From NCBI GenBank assembly GCA_902470695.1, contig CABRHH010000005.1, positions 1 to 64,000 of the forward strand: a DNA stretch of 64,000 bases, in the 5' to 3' direction. Of the stretch, positions 7,133-15,399 are shown piece after piece. The notes beneath the pieces were generated by a model. It did no database searches and was not told the DNA's origin. It saw only the letters and a program-made list of their open reading frames with translations. How positions within the stretch are numbered: the first letter of the stretch is position 1; each line of letters begins with the position of its first letter. Both the position numbers and the translations under genes were made by a program. The stretch comes from an uncultured Collinsella sp. GTDB taxonomy: Bacteria; Actinomycetota; Coriobacteriia; Coriobacteriales; Coriobacteriaceae.

Positions 7133-7555
7133 TCAAGCGGCGATTGTGAATGTGGCCTTGCTACGACGGGTGGTTGCGCTTTTTGGGCAGTTGCTGCGCA
7201 GGCCGTCGCCCTCGCAGGGGTTTTGATTGCAGCGGCCTTTGTAGGCAGTCTGCGGTAGAACTCCCTCAAGGATGTGCATGGGGTTGACGTGCTTTTGGGA
7301 GGTGATCGTAAACTTGATGCCGAGTGCGAGCTCGAATTGAGCGAGGGATTTGAGCGTCATGTTCGGCTGCGTGTTGAGCATGGTGGATAGGCGGGCTGGT
7401 GAAATGCTCATCTTGTGAGCGAGCTGCTTCTGGTTGAGACCCTGGGCTTCCATCTCCCTGACGATCTGATAGCTGATATCAAGCGCGTGCTCGTATGCTC
7501 GCGTATCGGCGGTTTCGTTCTCTTCGACAAACGTGGAAAGATCAATTGCGCGCAT
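7133..7555 (-). CDS. HigA-like XRE antitoxin with C-terminal extension
   Basis: The start at 7555 (MRAIDLSTFVEENE) is chosen because GGAAGGAGACACCG precedes it; an earlier in-frame ATG at 7585 lacks this. The 140-residue protein has an XRE/Cro helix-turn-helix at residues 36-82 (LNQKQLAHKMSISPARLSTML, then MTLKSLAQFELALGI). This would bind the module's operator and neutralise the toxin. Residues 88-140 form a low-complexity basic tail with four Cys. In chaperone-dependent antitoxins such a tail (ChAD) makes the protein unstable unless SecB binds it, which fits the downstream gene. Confidence 0.75.
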   Translation of the reverse strand: MRAIDLSTFVEENETADTRAYEHALDISYQIVREMEAQGLNQKQLAHKMSISPARLSTMLNTQPNMTLKSLAQFELALGIKFTITSQKHVNPMHILEGVLPQTAYKGRCNQNPCEGDGLRSNCPKSATTRRSKATFTIAA

Positions 7556-7585
7556 CGGTGTCTCCTTCCATTGGGTAAGTTGCAT

Positions 7586-8014
7586 TTAGCTGCGTTTTTC
7601 GTGCATGTCTTTTAGGAGCTTTGAGGCTATTGCCGCAAGGGGCTTTGCCTTCTTTATCTCAGCGTGGATGTTGCCGCTTCCTTGATGGCCCCGGAATGAG
7701 AAGAGCAAGACGATTTCTAGAGGATCCTTAACGAGAATATAGGTCATTTCCCGATGGGCTCCGTCATATCCCTTCAGCTCGTATAGTCCGGTTTTCGCGT
7801 CAAGCAGCCTCATTTTGTTTGTGGCACACGACGTGCGCATGCCGTAGGCAATAATCTTGTCAATCTGCTTGATCAGCTTAATTGCTGAGCTCTTCGTTCG
7901 AGGTGACATCATCATGTTGCCGAAATCGCTCGAGCCCCTTTGGTTGCTCATGAGCTCCCAAAACGTATTGCCGTTCGGCGTTCTGTACTCCTGAAGATTA
8001 TATTCATCGCCCAT
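7586..8014 (-). CDS. RelE/HigB-family toxin
   Basis: First gene of the minus-strand operon, 142 residues, with AAAGGAGGGCGA just before its ATG. The central part carries the RelE/HigB-type core: KMRLLDAKTGLYELKGYD, then EMTYILVKDPLEIVLLFSF and EIKKAKPLAAIASKLLKDM. This matches the Gp49-like subfamily (strands, then a C-terminal helix). These toxins are ribosome-dependent mRNA endonucleases. Catalytic residues vary in the family and I cannot assign them here. It lies 30 bases upstream of the antitoxin gene; toxin-first order is normal for higBA and for TAC modules. Confidence 0.68.
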   Translation of the reverse strand: MGDEYNLQEYRTPNGNTFWELMSNQRGSSDFGNMMMSPRTKSSAIKLIKQIDKIIAYGMRTSCATNKMRLLDAKTGLYELKGYDGAHREMTYILVKDPLEIVLLFSFRGHQGSGNIHAEIKKAKPLAAIASKLLKDMHEKRS

Positions 8015-8035
8015 TCGCCCTCCTTTCGTGCCTTA

Positions 8036-8087
8036 AGTATAGATCAGAGAGGAGGACTATCGTTTCAGAATTAACATATACATTAAC
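8036..8087 (-). promoter_or_regulatory. probable promoter and operator of the TAC operon
   Basis: On the minus strand TATACT (8036-8041) is a good -10 box 22 bases before the toxin ATG; the -35 is poor. Just upstream two ATTAAC motifs (8070-8075 and 8082-8087 as read on +) are spaced by 12 bases in AT-rich DNA, a plausible antitoxin operator. Confidence 0.4.
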
Positions 8088-8408
8088 TACCTTCGTCCAT
8101 CTGAAGGCGAAAACGGGTTCGGATGGAGGGAAGGCGAACCCGGAAGGGCGGAGCAGGGTCCGGATGGACGAGGCCCGAACCAGGAAGGTGTGCCGCCGTC
8201 CGTCTGCAGCCCCAACAGATGCATCCCGCCGCTCCCCGCCGCCGCGCACCTCCCTGCGGGCGCCGTCTCCCTGCAGCAGCCCGGCGCGCGGGGGAGGCGT
8301 GTGAAGCGTCTGGTTTCTTGCTCGCGGGGGTACGCATCGTTGTAGAATAGCGGGATGATTGCTCGTACCGTACCGTCGCGCACCGCGCGCTTCCGGAAGG
8401 AGATACCC
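8088..8408. other. GC-rich intergenic region
   Basis: No gene is supported between the toxin promoter and the Asp23-family gene. Two near copies of GGTTCGGATGGA lie about 40 bases apart (near 8117 and 8158). Before the downstream gene there is a TAGAAT -10 box at 8343-8348 with TTGCTC at 8318-8323 (spacing 19), a plausible promoter. Confidence 0.35.
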
Positions 8409-8762
8409 ATGACTGAACCGATCGCCGGGACTCTGAGCGTCTCGAACGACGTTATCGCCGACATCGCCGGCTATGCTGCCATGTCCTGCTACGGCGTCGT
8501 GGGGATGGCCGAGCAGCTCCAGGGCGCCGAGAGCGTCCGCCTGCTGCCCGGCCAGCGCCTGCGCAAGGGCGTGCTGGTCACCAGCGAGCCCGAGCGTCTG
8601 GTGGTCGACCTGCACGTGGTTATCGAGAGCGGCGTGAACATGCGATCCGTGAGCGAGAACCTCGCCAGCTCCGTATCCTTCACGCTGTCCGAGGTCGCTC
8701 AGATCGACCCCGCCCAGCTCAAGATCGCCATCCACATCGATGGCATGAAGTCGCGCGCCTAG
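8409..8762 (+). CDS. Asp23/Gls24 family envelope protein
   Basis: A 117-residue acidic protein. The ATG at 8409 is chosen because GGAAGGAGATACCC precedes it; an earlier in-frame ATG (8355) lacks this. The sequence GTLSVSNDVIADIAGYAAMSCYGVVGMA and the later VNMRSVSENLASSVSFTL are characteristic of the Asp23/Gls24 family (DUF322). Members are membrane-associated envelope-stress proteins. The combination with a following DAK2-domain gene and recG is conserved in many Gram-positive bacteria, where it has been linked to fatty acid kinase function and cell wall homeostasis. The exact role is not known. Confidence 0.88.
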   Translation: MTEPIAGTLSVSNDVIADIAGYAAMSCYGVVGMAEQLQGAESVRLLPGQRLRKGVLVTSEPERLVVDLHVVIESGVNMRSVSENLASSVSFTLSEVAQIDPAQLKIAIHIDGMKSRA

Positions 8763-8813
8763 GGCGCAGCCGATCCCCATACGCCCTGACCTCGAGACGA
8801 AAGTGTCATTAGG

Positions 8814-10484
8814 ATGATCGCAAAGACAATTCGCACCTGTTTTCCCCTCGCTGCCGCCGCGGTGGCCGACAAGGCCGAGGAGATCAACAAACTCAACGTG
8901 TTCCCTGTGCCGGACGGCGACACCGGCACCAACATGTCGCTGACCTTGGCCTCAGTGGTCAAGGAGCTCGCCACCCTTGCCCCGGACGCCGACATGGAGG
9001 CCATCGCCGGCGCCATCACCCACGGCTCACTCATGGGCGCGCGCGGCAACTCCGGCGTCATCACCTCGCAGATCCTGCGCGGTGTGGCCGAGGGCCTGGT
9101 GGGCGCCTCCGAGCCCGCCGACGCCTCCGACGTGGCCCAGGCGCTGCGCCGCTCCGTGAAGGTCGCCTTCCAGGCCGTGCGCAAACCGGTCGAGGGCACG
9201 ATTCTCACCGTCCTGCGCGACGTCTCCGCCAAGGCCGATGAGTGCGAGAAGAAGAAGCTGGGTGTCGAGGAGGCGCTCGACGCCCTGGTGGTCGAGGCCT
9301 ACCAGTCGGTGGCCCGCACGCCCGACCTGCTGCCGGTGCTGAAGGAGAACGGCGTGGTCGACTCCGGCGCGTTCGGCTTCGCGATCTTCCTCGAGAACTT
9401 CGTGGCCGCTGCCCTGGGCCGCAGCACGCAGGTCGAGGATTTCTCCGCCACCTTCGACGCCGACGCCGACACCGCTCGCGCCGGCGCGCTCGACCGCGTG
9501 CGCATCGAGGCCAACGACGACTGGGAGGGCTCGGAGTTCCGCTACTGCAACGAGTTCCTCTTCAAGGCCGACAAGCCCTTCGATGAGGACGAGACCCTCA
9601 CGTTCCTCGCCTCCATGGGTGACTGCGAGCTTCTGGTGGGCGCCTATCCCGACTACAAGGTGCACGTTCACTCCAATACCCCCAACCTGGTGCTTGAGCA
9701 CATGCTCCAGTTTGGCCAGGTCTACGAGGTGTTCATCCACAACATGGATCTCGAGGCTGCCGAGCGCACCGCCAAGATCCACGCCGACCAGGATGCCGAG
9801 GCCGCAACCGAGCCCGCCAAGCCCCTGGGCTTCGTGGCCGTGGCCGCCGGCTCGGGCGAGGCCGAGATCCTCGAGTCGCTGGGTGTCGACGTGGTGGTGT
9901 CGGGCGGCCAGACCATGAACCCGAGCACCGCCGACCTGCTCGACGCCGTGGCGCGCGTGAACGCCGAGGCCGTCATCATCCTGCCGAACAACGGCAACAT
10001 CCGCATGGCTGCCGAGGCCGCCGCTTCTGCCTGCGAGGACAAGCGCGTCTTCGTGGTGCCCACCAAGACCGTGCCCCAGGCGTTCTCGGCGCTGTTCGCC
10101 GTGGTGCCCGGTGCGTCGGTCGAGGAGGTTGTCGAGGCCATGGCCGAGGCGAAGGCCGAAGTGCGTGATGGCGAGGTCACCCGCGCGGTCCGCGACAGCG
10201 CCGCCTCCGATGGCACGCCCATCCACAGCGGCGATGTCATGGGCATCATCTGCGACTCCATCGACATCGTGGGCAACGATGTGCTCGAGGTCACCGTTGC
10301 GTGCGTGAACCGCATGCAGGAGGACGAGGAGGGCGACGCGCTGACGATCCTGGCCGGCGAGGAGCTCTCCGACGAGGCGTTCGCCCAGATCGTCGAGGCG
10401 ATCGAGGAGGCCCAGCCCGACCTCGAGATCGACGCGCACCGTGGCGAGCAGCCGCTGTACCCCATCATCTTCTCCATCGAGTAA
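8814..10484 (+). CDS. fakA: DAK2-domain protein, FakA-like fatty acid kinase subunit
   Basis: The 556-residue protein has an N-terminal DAK2 (dihydroxyacetone kinase L-type) domain at about residues 5-200 with the nucleotide/Mg motif PDGDTGTN at 33-40 and GARGNSG further on. A middle region and a C-terminal DegV-like/DAK1-related region (about 340-556) follow. This is the YloV/FakA architecture. FakA phosphorylates exogenous fatty acids bound to FakB so that PlsX/PlsC can use them for phospholipids. No fakB (DegV) gene is in the window, but plsX, acpP and a plsC-like gene are. The ribosome binding site is weak. It probably shares an operon with the Asp23-family gene and recG. Confidence 0.85.
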   Translation: MIAKTIRTCFPLAAAAVADKAEEINKLNVFPVPDGDTGTNMSLTLASVVKELATLAPDADMEAIAGAITHGSLMGARGNSGVITSQILRGVAEGLVGASEPADASDVAQALRRSVKVAFQAVRKPVEGTILTVLRDVSAKADECEKKKLGVEEALDALVVEAYQSVARTPDLLPVLKENGVVDSGAFGFAIFLENFVAAALGRSTQVEDFSATFDADADTARAGALDRVRIEANDDWEGSEFRYCNEFLFKADKPFDEDETLTFLASMGDCELLVGAYPDYKVHVHSNTPNLVLEHMLQFGQVYEVFIHNMDLEAAERTAKIHADQDAEAATEPAKPLGFVAVAAGSGEAEILESLGVDVVVSGGQTMNPSTADLLDAVARVNAEAVIILPNNGNIRMAAEAAASACEDKRVFVVPTKTVPQAFSALFAVVPGASVEEVVEAMAEAKAEVRDGEVTRAVRDSAASDGTPIHSGDVMGIICDSIDIVGNDVLEVTVACVNRMQEDEEGDALTILAGEELSDEAFAQIVEAIEEAQPDLEIDAHRGEQPLYPIIFSIE

Positions 10485-10496
10485 CGGATCTCGCCG

Positions 10497-12680
10497 ATGC
10501 CCGCCGCACCGCTGGCGCCGCTGGCAGCCTCGCGCCTTGCCCGCACCGCCCTGCTCGCCGATGATGTCGCGCGGCTGCGCTACGTGTCGGGTGCCCGCGA
10601 GGAGGCCTTGCGCCGGCTGGGCATCGAGCGCGTGCGCGACCTGCTGCAGCACGCCCCGCGCCGGTACCTGGACTTCTCGCACGCCTTTTCCATCGAGCAG
10701 GCGCCGCTGGGCGAGGTCTGCACGGTACTCGCAACGGTGGACAAGGTCTCGAACCGCCCCACGCGCAAGCGCAACCTGGTGGTGACGGAGGTCTTTTGCG
10801 TCGACGCGAGCGGCGTGCTCAAGGTGGCGTTCTTCAAGCAGCCCTGGCTGGCGCGCGAGCTCAAGCGCGGCGACCGCCTGGCGCTCATGGGCACCGTGGA
10901 GTTCGCCTACGGCTTCAAGCAGATGAGCTCGCCGCATTTCGAGCGCCTGGACGAGGGCTCGCTCGGCGGCAGCATCCTGCCCGTGCATCCGGTGGGCGAG
11001 GGCGTCTCCTCCGCCTGGATGCGCCGCATCGTCTCCTCCGCGCTTGAGGTCGTCTCCACCACCGCCGATCCGCTGCCCGCGCGCCTGCGGGCCCGCCGAC
11101 GGCTGATGAGCCAGTCGCGCGCGTGGCGCTCGATCCACTTTCCGGCAAGCATGGCCGAAGCCGAGCTGGCGCGCCGCCGCCTGGCCTTCGACGAGTTGCT
11201 GTTCTTGCAGCTTGCCCTGCGCTTGCGCAACGATGCCAACCTGCTCGACGTGCCCGCCGTCGCGCACACGCCCGGCGCGCATGTCGACGCGCTGCGCCAG
11301 TCGCTGCCGTTTTCCCTAACCGAGGAGCAGGATCGGGCCGTCGAGGCGATCTTCGCCGATATGCGTGACGGCTCTCGGGTCATGAACCGGCTGCTGCTGG
11401 GCGACGTGGGCACGGGCAAGACGGCGGTTGCCTGCATGGCGATCGCCGCGGTTGCCGACACCGGCACCCAGGCGTGCGTCATGGCGCCTACGAGCGTGCT
11501 CGCGCAGCAGTACGCGCAAAAATCGGGCCCCTTGCTGGAACGGGCGCAGGTTCGCTGGGCGCTGCTCACCGGCGCGACGCCGGCCGCCGAACGCGCCCGT
11601 ATCTTGGCCGATGCCGCCGCAGGCACGCTCGACGTGCTGTTCGGCACGCATGCGGTCCTGGGCGATGAGGTGGCCTTCGCGCACCTGTCCCTGGTGGTGA
11701 TCGACGAGCAGCACCGGTTCGGCGTGGGCCAGCGCAACCTGCTGCGCTCCAAGGGGCCCGGTGCCGACCTGCTGGTCATGACGGCCACGCCCATCCCGCG
11801 CACGCTCGCGCTTTCTGCCTACGGTGACTTGGATACGAGCATCATCCGGCACCGGCCGCACGCGGGGGCCGGCGTTGCCACCGAGGTCCTCGAGGCGGCC
11901 AACCGCGACATCGCCTACGGCGCGGTGCGCCGGGCGCTGGAAGCCGGACAGCGCGCCTACGTGATCTGCCCGCTCGTGGAGCCTGGCGACGACACCGATC
12001 AGCTGGCCGATGCCGTCGAGGTGTCAGACGATGAGCGCACAGGAGCCGCGCCCGCGGCAAGCCTCCATGCGGTTTCCACCGAGGTCGAGCGCCTGCGTCA
12101 TGCTTTTCCCGGGGCTGCCGTCGCGGCGCTGACCGGGCGTATGCCTGCACGGGAGAAAGATGCCGTCATCGAGGCGTTCCGTTCCGGCGAGGTGCAGATC
12201 TTGGTGGCGACGACGGTGGTCGAGGTGGGCGTTGACGTGCCCGACGCCACGGTCATGATCATCGAGAACGGCGAGCGCTTCGGCTTGGCCACCCTGCATC
12301 AGCTGCGGGGGCGCGTGGGGCGCGGCGAGCTGCCCGGCGCGTGCTACATCATGACCGAGTTCGCGCGCAAACGCGGGCGCCGGTCGCCGACCATCGATCG
12401 GCTGGACGCGCTCGAGAGCACCTCCGATGGTTTCGAGCTGGCCGAGCTCGATCTGCGCCTGCGCCACGAGGGTGAGATCTTGGGCCTGCGCCAGCACGGC
12501 GGGGTTTCGCTTCGCTTCGTGGACCTGGGAGCGGACAGCGACCTGGTCGAGGCGGCGCACGCCGACGCGCAGGAGCTGCTGCGGGCCGCCCCGCGCCTGC
12601 GTTCGCGCCTGACATTGCCGCTGCGCCACGAGGTGGTCGAGCGGTTCGGAGACGTGTTCAAGGAGGTAAGCGGAGGATGA
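10497..12680 (+). CDS. recG: ATP-dependent DNA helicase RecG
   Basis: At 727 residues it has the length and order of RecG: an N-terminal wedge/OB domain, a helicase core with GDVGTGKTAVA (Walker A, usually GDVGSGKT), VIDEQHRFGVGQRN (DEQH box), TATPIPRTLALSAYGDLD, then the second RecA-like lobe with VVEVGVDVPDA and QLRGRVGRG. RecG regresses stalled forks and branch-migrates Holliday junctions. It starts 12 bases after the DAK2 gene and overlaps rsmD by 4 bases, a conserved order in Gram-positives. Confidence 0.95.
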   Translation: MPAAPLAPLAASRLARTALLADDVARLRYVSGAREEALRRLGIERVRDLLQHAPRRYLDFSHAFSIEQAPLGEVCTVLATVDKVSNRPTRKRNLVVTEVFCVDASGVLKVAFFKQPWLARELKRGDRLALMGTVEFAYGFKQMSSPHFERLDEGSLGGSILPVHPVGEGVSSAWMRRIVSSALEVVSTTADPLPARLRARRRLMSQSRAWRSIHFPASMAEAELARRRLAFDELLFLQLALRLRNDANLLDVPAVAHTPGAHVDALRQSLPFSLTEEQDRAVEAIFADMRDGSRVMNRLLLGDVGTGKTAVACMAIAAVADTGTQACVMAPTSVLAQQYAQKSGPLLERAQVRWALLTGATPAAERARILADAAAGTLDVLFGTHAVLGDEVAFAHLSLVVIDEQHRFGVGQRNLLRSKGPGADLLVMTATPIPRTLALSAYGDLDTSIIRHRPHAGAGVATEVLEAANRDIAYGAVRRALEAGQRAYVICPLVEPGDDTDQLADAVEVSDDERTGAAPAASLHAVSTEVERLRHAFPGAAVAALTGRMPAREKDAVIEAFRSGEVQILVATTVVEVGVDVPDATVMIIENGERFGLATLHQLRGRVGRGELPGACYIMTEFARKRGRRSPTIDRLDALESTSDGFELAELDLRLRHEGEILGLRQHGGVSLRFVDLGADSDLVEAAHADAQELLRAAPRLRSRLTLPLRHEVVERFGDVFKEVSGG

Positions 12681-13282
12681 GAATCGTTGGGGGAGATTGG
12701 CGGGGCCGCCCGCTTGCCGCGCCGCGCGGGCGGGCGGTGTCGCGCCCCACAACCGACCGGGTGCGCGAGGCGATCGCCTCGATGCTGGATGCGGCCTTGC
12801 TGGACGGCATCGAGGGCGCGTCCGTGCTGGATGCCTTTGCCGGCACGGGCGCGCTCGGGCTCGAGATGCTGTCGCGCCGCGCCCGCTTCGCCGCCTTCTT
12901 CGATACCGACCGCGGCGCGGCCGCGCTGGTGCGTCGCAACCTCGAGCAGCTGGGCTGCGCGCGCGAGCGGGCCCGCGTCACAGTCGGCATCGCCGCCGCA
13001 CGCGCCCGTCGCGGCCGTATCGAGGGCGCGCCGTTCGACGCGGTGCTGATGGATCCGCCCTACGCGCTGGGATGCGCTCCGGCGATCGAGCTGCTCGAGG
13101 CCCTCGCGGCGGCCGGCGCGCTTCGCCCGGGCGCGATTGCGCTGTTCGAGCGCGACGCCGTCAAGACGCCTGCCCTGACGGTTGCGGGTTTCGAACCGGT
13201 GCGCGAGAAGCGCTACGGCGGGACTTGCATCGACGTGCTGCGCTGGTGCGGTGCGGACGGCGTGGAACCAACGGATATCTGA
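12677..13282 (+). CDS. rsmD: 16S rRNA (guanine966-N2)-methyltransferase RsmD
   Basis: The 201-residue protein starts MRIVGGDWRGRPLAAPRG and contains RPTTDRVREAIASML, the SAM-binding motif DAFAGTGALGLEMLSR and the catalytic MDPPYALG. All are standard for RsmD. It methylates G966 of 16S rRNA in the assembling 30S subunit. The start overlaps the recG stop (ATGA), implying translational coupling. It is followed by coaD, the usual neighbour. Confidence 0.94.
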   Translation: MRIVGGDWRGRPLAAPRGRAVSRPTTDRVREAIASMLDAALLDGIEGASVLDAFAGTGALGLEMLSRRARFAAFFDTDRGAAALVRRNLEQLGCARERARVTVGIAAARARRGRIEGAPFDAVLMDPPYALGCAPAIELLEALAAAGALRPGAIALFERDAVKTPALTVAGFEPVREKRYGGTCIDVLRWCGADGVEPTDI

Positions 13283-13306
13283 TACGCGGAAGGCGTGTGC
13301 GCGAAC

Positions 13307-13804
13307 ATGAACGATAGTTTGAAGCGGGTGCTGGTGCCCGGTACCTTCGACCCGATCACCTACGGCCACATCGACGTGGTGCGGCGCGCCCAGCGCATCT
13401 GCCCGGCCGTGACCGTCGCTGTGGCCGAGTCGCTCGGCAAAAACGGCGTGGGGACTACGTTTTCCCTGGACGAGCGCGTGGCGCTTGCCCGCGAGGCCCT
13501 GCGCGACCTGCCCGGGGTCGACGTGCAGCCCTTCTGTGGCCTGCTCGTCGACTTCGCCCGGCAGATCGGTGCCGGGGCGGTCGTCAAGGGCCTGCGCGCG
13601 ATGACCGACTTCGAGTACGAGCTGCAGCAGGCCGATCTCAACTACCGCTTGGACGCCGACCTCGAGTCGATCTTCGTCATGAGCTCGCCGGAGTTCGGCT
13701 ACCTCTCCAGCTCGGTGGTGCGCCAGATCGCCTCGTTTTCCGGCGAGGTCGACGCGTTCGTGCCGCCTTGCGTGGCCGCCGCCCTTCGCGCGCATTTCGC
13801 ATAG
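13307..13804 (+). CDS. coaD: phosphopantetheine adenylyltransferase
   Basis: CoaD catalyses the fourth step of coenzyme A synthesis (4'-phosphopantetheine + ATP to dephospho-CoA). The N terminus has RVLVPGTFDPITYGHIDV, with TYGH as the nucleotidyltransferase (H/T)xGH motif, and the C-terminal YLSSSVVRQIASF is the ISSTxxR-type motif. The ATG at 13307 gives 165 residues, close to the family norm. A GTG at 13295 is possible but sits directly on the GGAAGG ribosome binding site. Two more residues upstream or downstream would not change the call. Confidence 0.94.
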   Translation: MNDSLKRVLVPGTFDPITYGHIDVVRRAQRICPAVTVAVAESLGKNGVGTTFSLDERVALAREALRDLPGVDVQPFCGLLVDFARQIGAGAVVKGLRAMTDFEYELQQADLNYRLDADLESIFVMSSPEFGYLSSSVVRQIASFSGEVDAFVPPCVAAALRAHFA

Positions 13805-13884
13805 CGACCCGGGCGGTCGATATGCGTAGGGGCATGTGTGGTACCATTACCCGATAGTCTGTTCACCATTGGAAAGGAGACCTC

Positions 13885-14388
13885 ATGCCGGGCGAGTACC
13901 TTCCTGGCGAGCGCATCGAGAGTCTGGTCGATGAGCTCGAAGGGATCATTCAGGAGGCACCGACGCCGTTCGGCCGTGGCGCTCAGTTCAAGACCATCGA
14001 GACCGATGTCGTCCTCAACATCTTGGATGAGATCCGCATGAGCTATCCCGAGGAATGGCAGAAGTCCCGCCGTATCCTGAAGGAGCGCGAGGAGCTTATG
14101 GCGAGTGCGGCCGCCCAGGCCGATTCGATCATCGCCGACGCGCAGCAGCAGGCGCTCACCATCGCAGGCGAGCAGGAGATCGTGCGTTTGGCTCAAAGCC
14201 AGGCCGACGATATCCGTGAGCGCGCAAACCAGTACGAGCGCGAGACCCGCTACGCCGCCGAGGATTACGCCGAGCAGGTGTTCACGCACCTGGAGGAGAA
14301 CCTCAAGTCGCTGACTTCGACGGTGGGGCGCTGCCGCCAGCAGCTCAATGAGAGCGCCAGCCACGCGCAGGGCCAGCAGGGTTGGTAG
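13885..14388 (+). CDS. conserved coiled-coil protein of unknown function
   Basis: A 167-residue hydrophilic protein preceded by GGAAAGGAGACCTC. Residues 1-60 (MPGEYLPGERIESLVDELEG, then FKTIETDVVLNILDEIRMSYPEEW) look like a small globular or dimerisation part. From about 60 to 150 the sequence is a continuous amphipathic coiled coil rich in Ala, Gln and Glu, resembling the b subunit of ATP synthase or DivIVA-like proteins. No transmembrane segment is seen. It sits between coaD and the DUF177 gene, so it could be a cell-division or envelope scaffold, but I do not recognise the family and assign no function. Confidence 0.7.
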   Translation: MPGEYLPGERIESLVDELEGIIQEAPTPFGRGAQFKTIETDVVLNILDEIRMSYPEEWQKSRRILKEREELMASAAAQADSIIADAQQQALTIAGEQEIVRLAQSQADDIRERANQYERETRYAAEDYAEQVFTHLEENLKSLTSTVGRCRQQLNESASHAQGQQGW

Positions 14389-14390
14389 CC

Positions 14391-14957
14391 ATGGGAGCCT
14401 TCGCGCCGATCCCGGTCGACCTGGACGGCAAACTCGAGAATCCCGGCGAGTCCCTCCCGCTTGCGGGCACGATCGCTGCCGGCTCCTACACCGTGGGGGA
14501 GCGCGAGCTGTCGCTGCCCCAGGGGGCGTCCTATGACGTGATGTTCACCAATACCGGCGACGGCATCTTGCTCACCGGTATCGTGCGCGCGCATGTGGAG
14601 TCCACCTGCGACCGCTGCCTGGAGCCCGCGTCGTTCGAGGTGGGCGGCGAGATCGAGGAATACTATCTGTTCGAGGAGCCGGCGGAGCAGGATGCCTTCG
14701 AGGACGGCTTCGAGCTGCTCGGCCCCGATCGCACGGTGGATGTGGCCGAGCCCATCTCGGACGCCGTGGTGATGGAGACTCCGTTCGTGGTGCTGTGCCG
14801 CGAGGACTGCCGGGGCCTCTGCCCCACGTGCGGCGCCAACCTCAACCGCGAGCAGTGCGGCTGCGCCGAGCGCGACCGCGAGCAGGCTGCCGCCTCGAGC
14901 GAGAACCCGTTCGCCGCGCTCGCGTCGCTCACTTTTGACGAGCAGGATAAATCGTAG
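14391..14957 (+). CDS. YceD/DUF177 family protein
   Basis: The 188-residue protein has the family pattern around RAHVESTCDRCLEPASFEVGGEIEEYYLF and ends with a zinc-ribbon-like cluster CREDCRGLCPTCGANLNREQ. YceD-family proteins sit immediately upstream of rpmF in most bacteria and have been linked to 23S rRNA/ribosome assembly in bacteria and plants. The ATG at 14391 is chosen; a TTG at 14382 overlapping the previous stop is an alternative. The C-terminal cysteines probably bind a metal. Confidence 0.85.
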   Translation: MGAFAPIPVDLDGKLENPGESLPLAGTIAAGSYTVGERELSLPQGASYDVMFTNTGDGILLTGIVRAHVESTCDRCLEPASFEVGGEIEEYYLFEEPAEQDAFEDGFELLGPDRTVDVAEPISDAVVMETPFVVLCREDCRGLCPTCGANLNREQCGCAERDREQAAASSENPFAALASLTFDEQDKS

Positions 14958-15017
14958 GGGTTTCGTGCATCGCCGGCGAAAATATCGCTTCCCCGTACCC
15001 GGGTGGCGGGTTTTCGC

Positions 15018-15047
15018 TTGGCAGATGCGCGCGCTCTATGGTACCAT
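15018..15047 (+). promoter_or_regulatory. probable promoter of rpmF
   Basis: TTGGCA (15018-15023), an 18-base spacer and TACCAT (15042-15047) lie 50 bases before rpmF. The spacing fits a sigma-70 type promoter. Confidence 0.5.
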
Positions 15048-15097
15048 CGCTACTTGCGCGTAATGTCGCCAGGAAATAGTCCGTAAGGAAGGTCAAC

Positions 15098-15277
15098 ATG
15101 CCAGTACCTAAGCAAAAAAAGGGTCGCGCCAAGACGCACTCTCGTCGTTCGACGAACATGAAGATCGCCGCCGCCGCTCGCTCCACCTGCCCGCGCTGCG
15201 GCGCCGTCAAGCTGCCCCATCATGTGTGCCCCAACTGCGGGTTCTACAAGGACCGCGAGGTCATCGTCGTCGAGTAG
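15098..15277 (+). CDS. rpmF: 50S ribosomal protein L32
   Basis: A 59-residue basic protein beginning MPVPKQKKGRAKTHSRRS, the typical L32 start. It carries a zinc ribbon with CPRC and CPNC (Cys pairs around residues 31 and 44) and ends GFYKDREVIVVE. L32 is a structural protein of the large ribosomal subunit near the exit tunnel. The four cysteines show it is the zinc-binding (C+) form, whereas many genomes also carry a zinc-free paralogue. TAAGGAAGG precedes the ATG. Order DUF177-rpmF-plsX-acpP is widely conserved. Confidence 0.96.
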   Translation: MPVPKQKKGRAKTHSRRSTNMKIAAAARSTCPRCGAVKLPHHVCPNCGFYKDREVIVVE

Positions 15278-15399
15278 GCATTGCCACCCGAAGCGAACAT
15301 GGACGCGCAGCGGTGTTTTGCGGAACCTCCGCGCACCAGGACATGCGATTGATATGGCCGGCTCGCTGAGCTGGCCATTCTTATATCGAGGGAGAGCAG

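Noticed and set aside
8095..8340. GC-rich region with GGTCCGGATGGA-type motifs, considered as a 4.5S (SRP) RNA gene.
   Set aside because: The invariant SRP motif with GGAAGGAAGCA is absent and the arms do not pair as required.
9027..11282. Very long minus-strand open frames (for example 751 codons opposite fakA-recG, and 1105 codons opposite smc at 16770-20087).
   Set aside because: They lie antisense to well-supported genes, are His/Arg/Ala/Gly-rich shadows typical of GC-rich codon bias, and show no family motifs.
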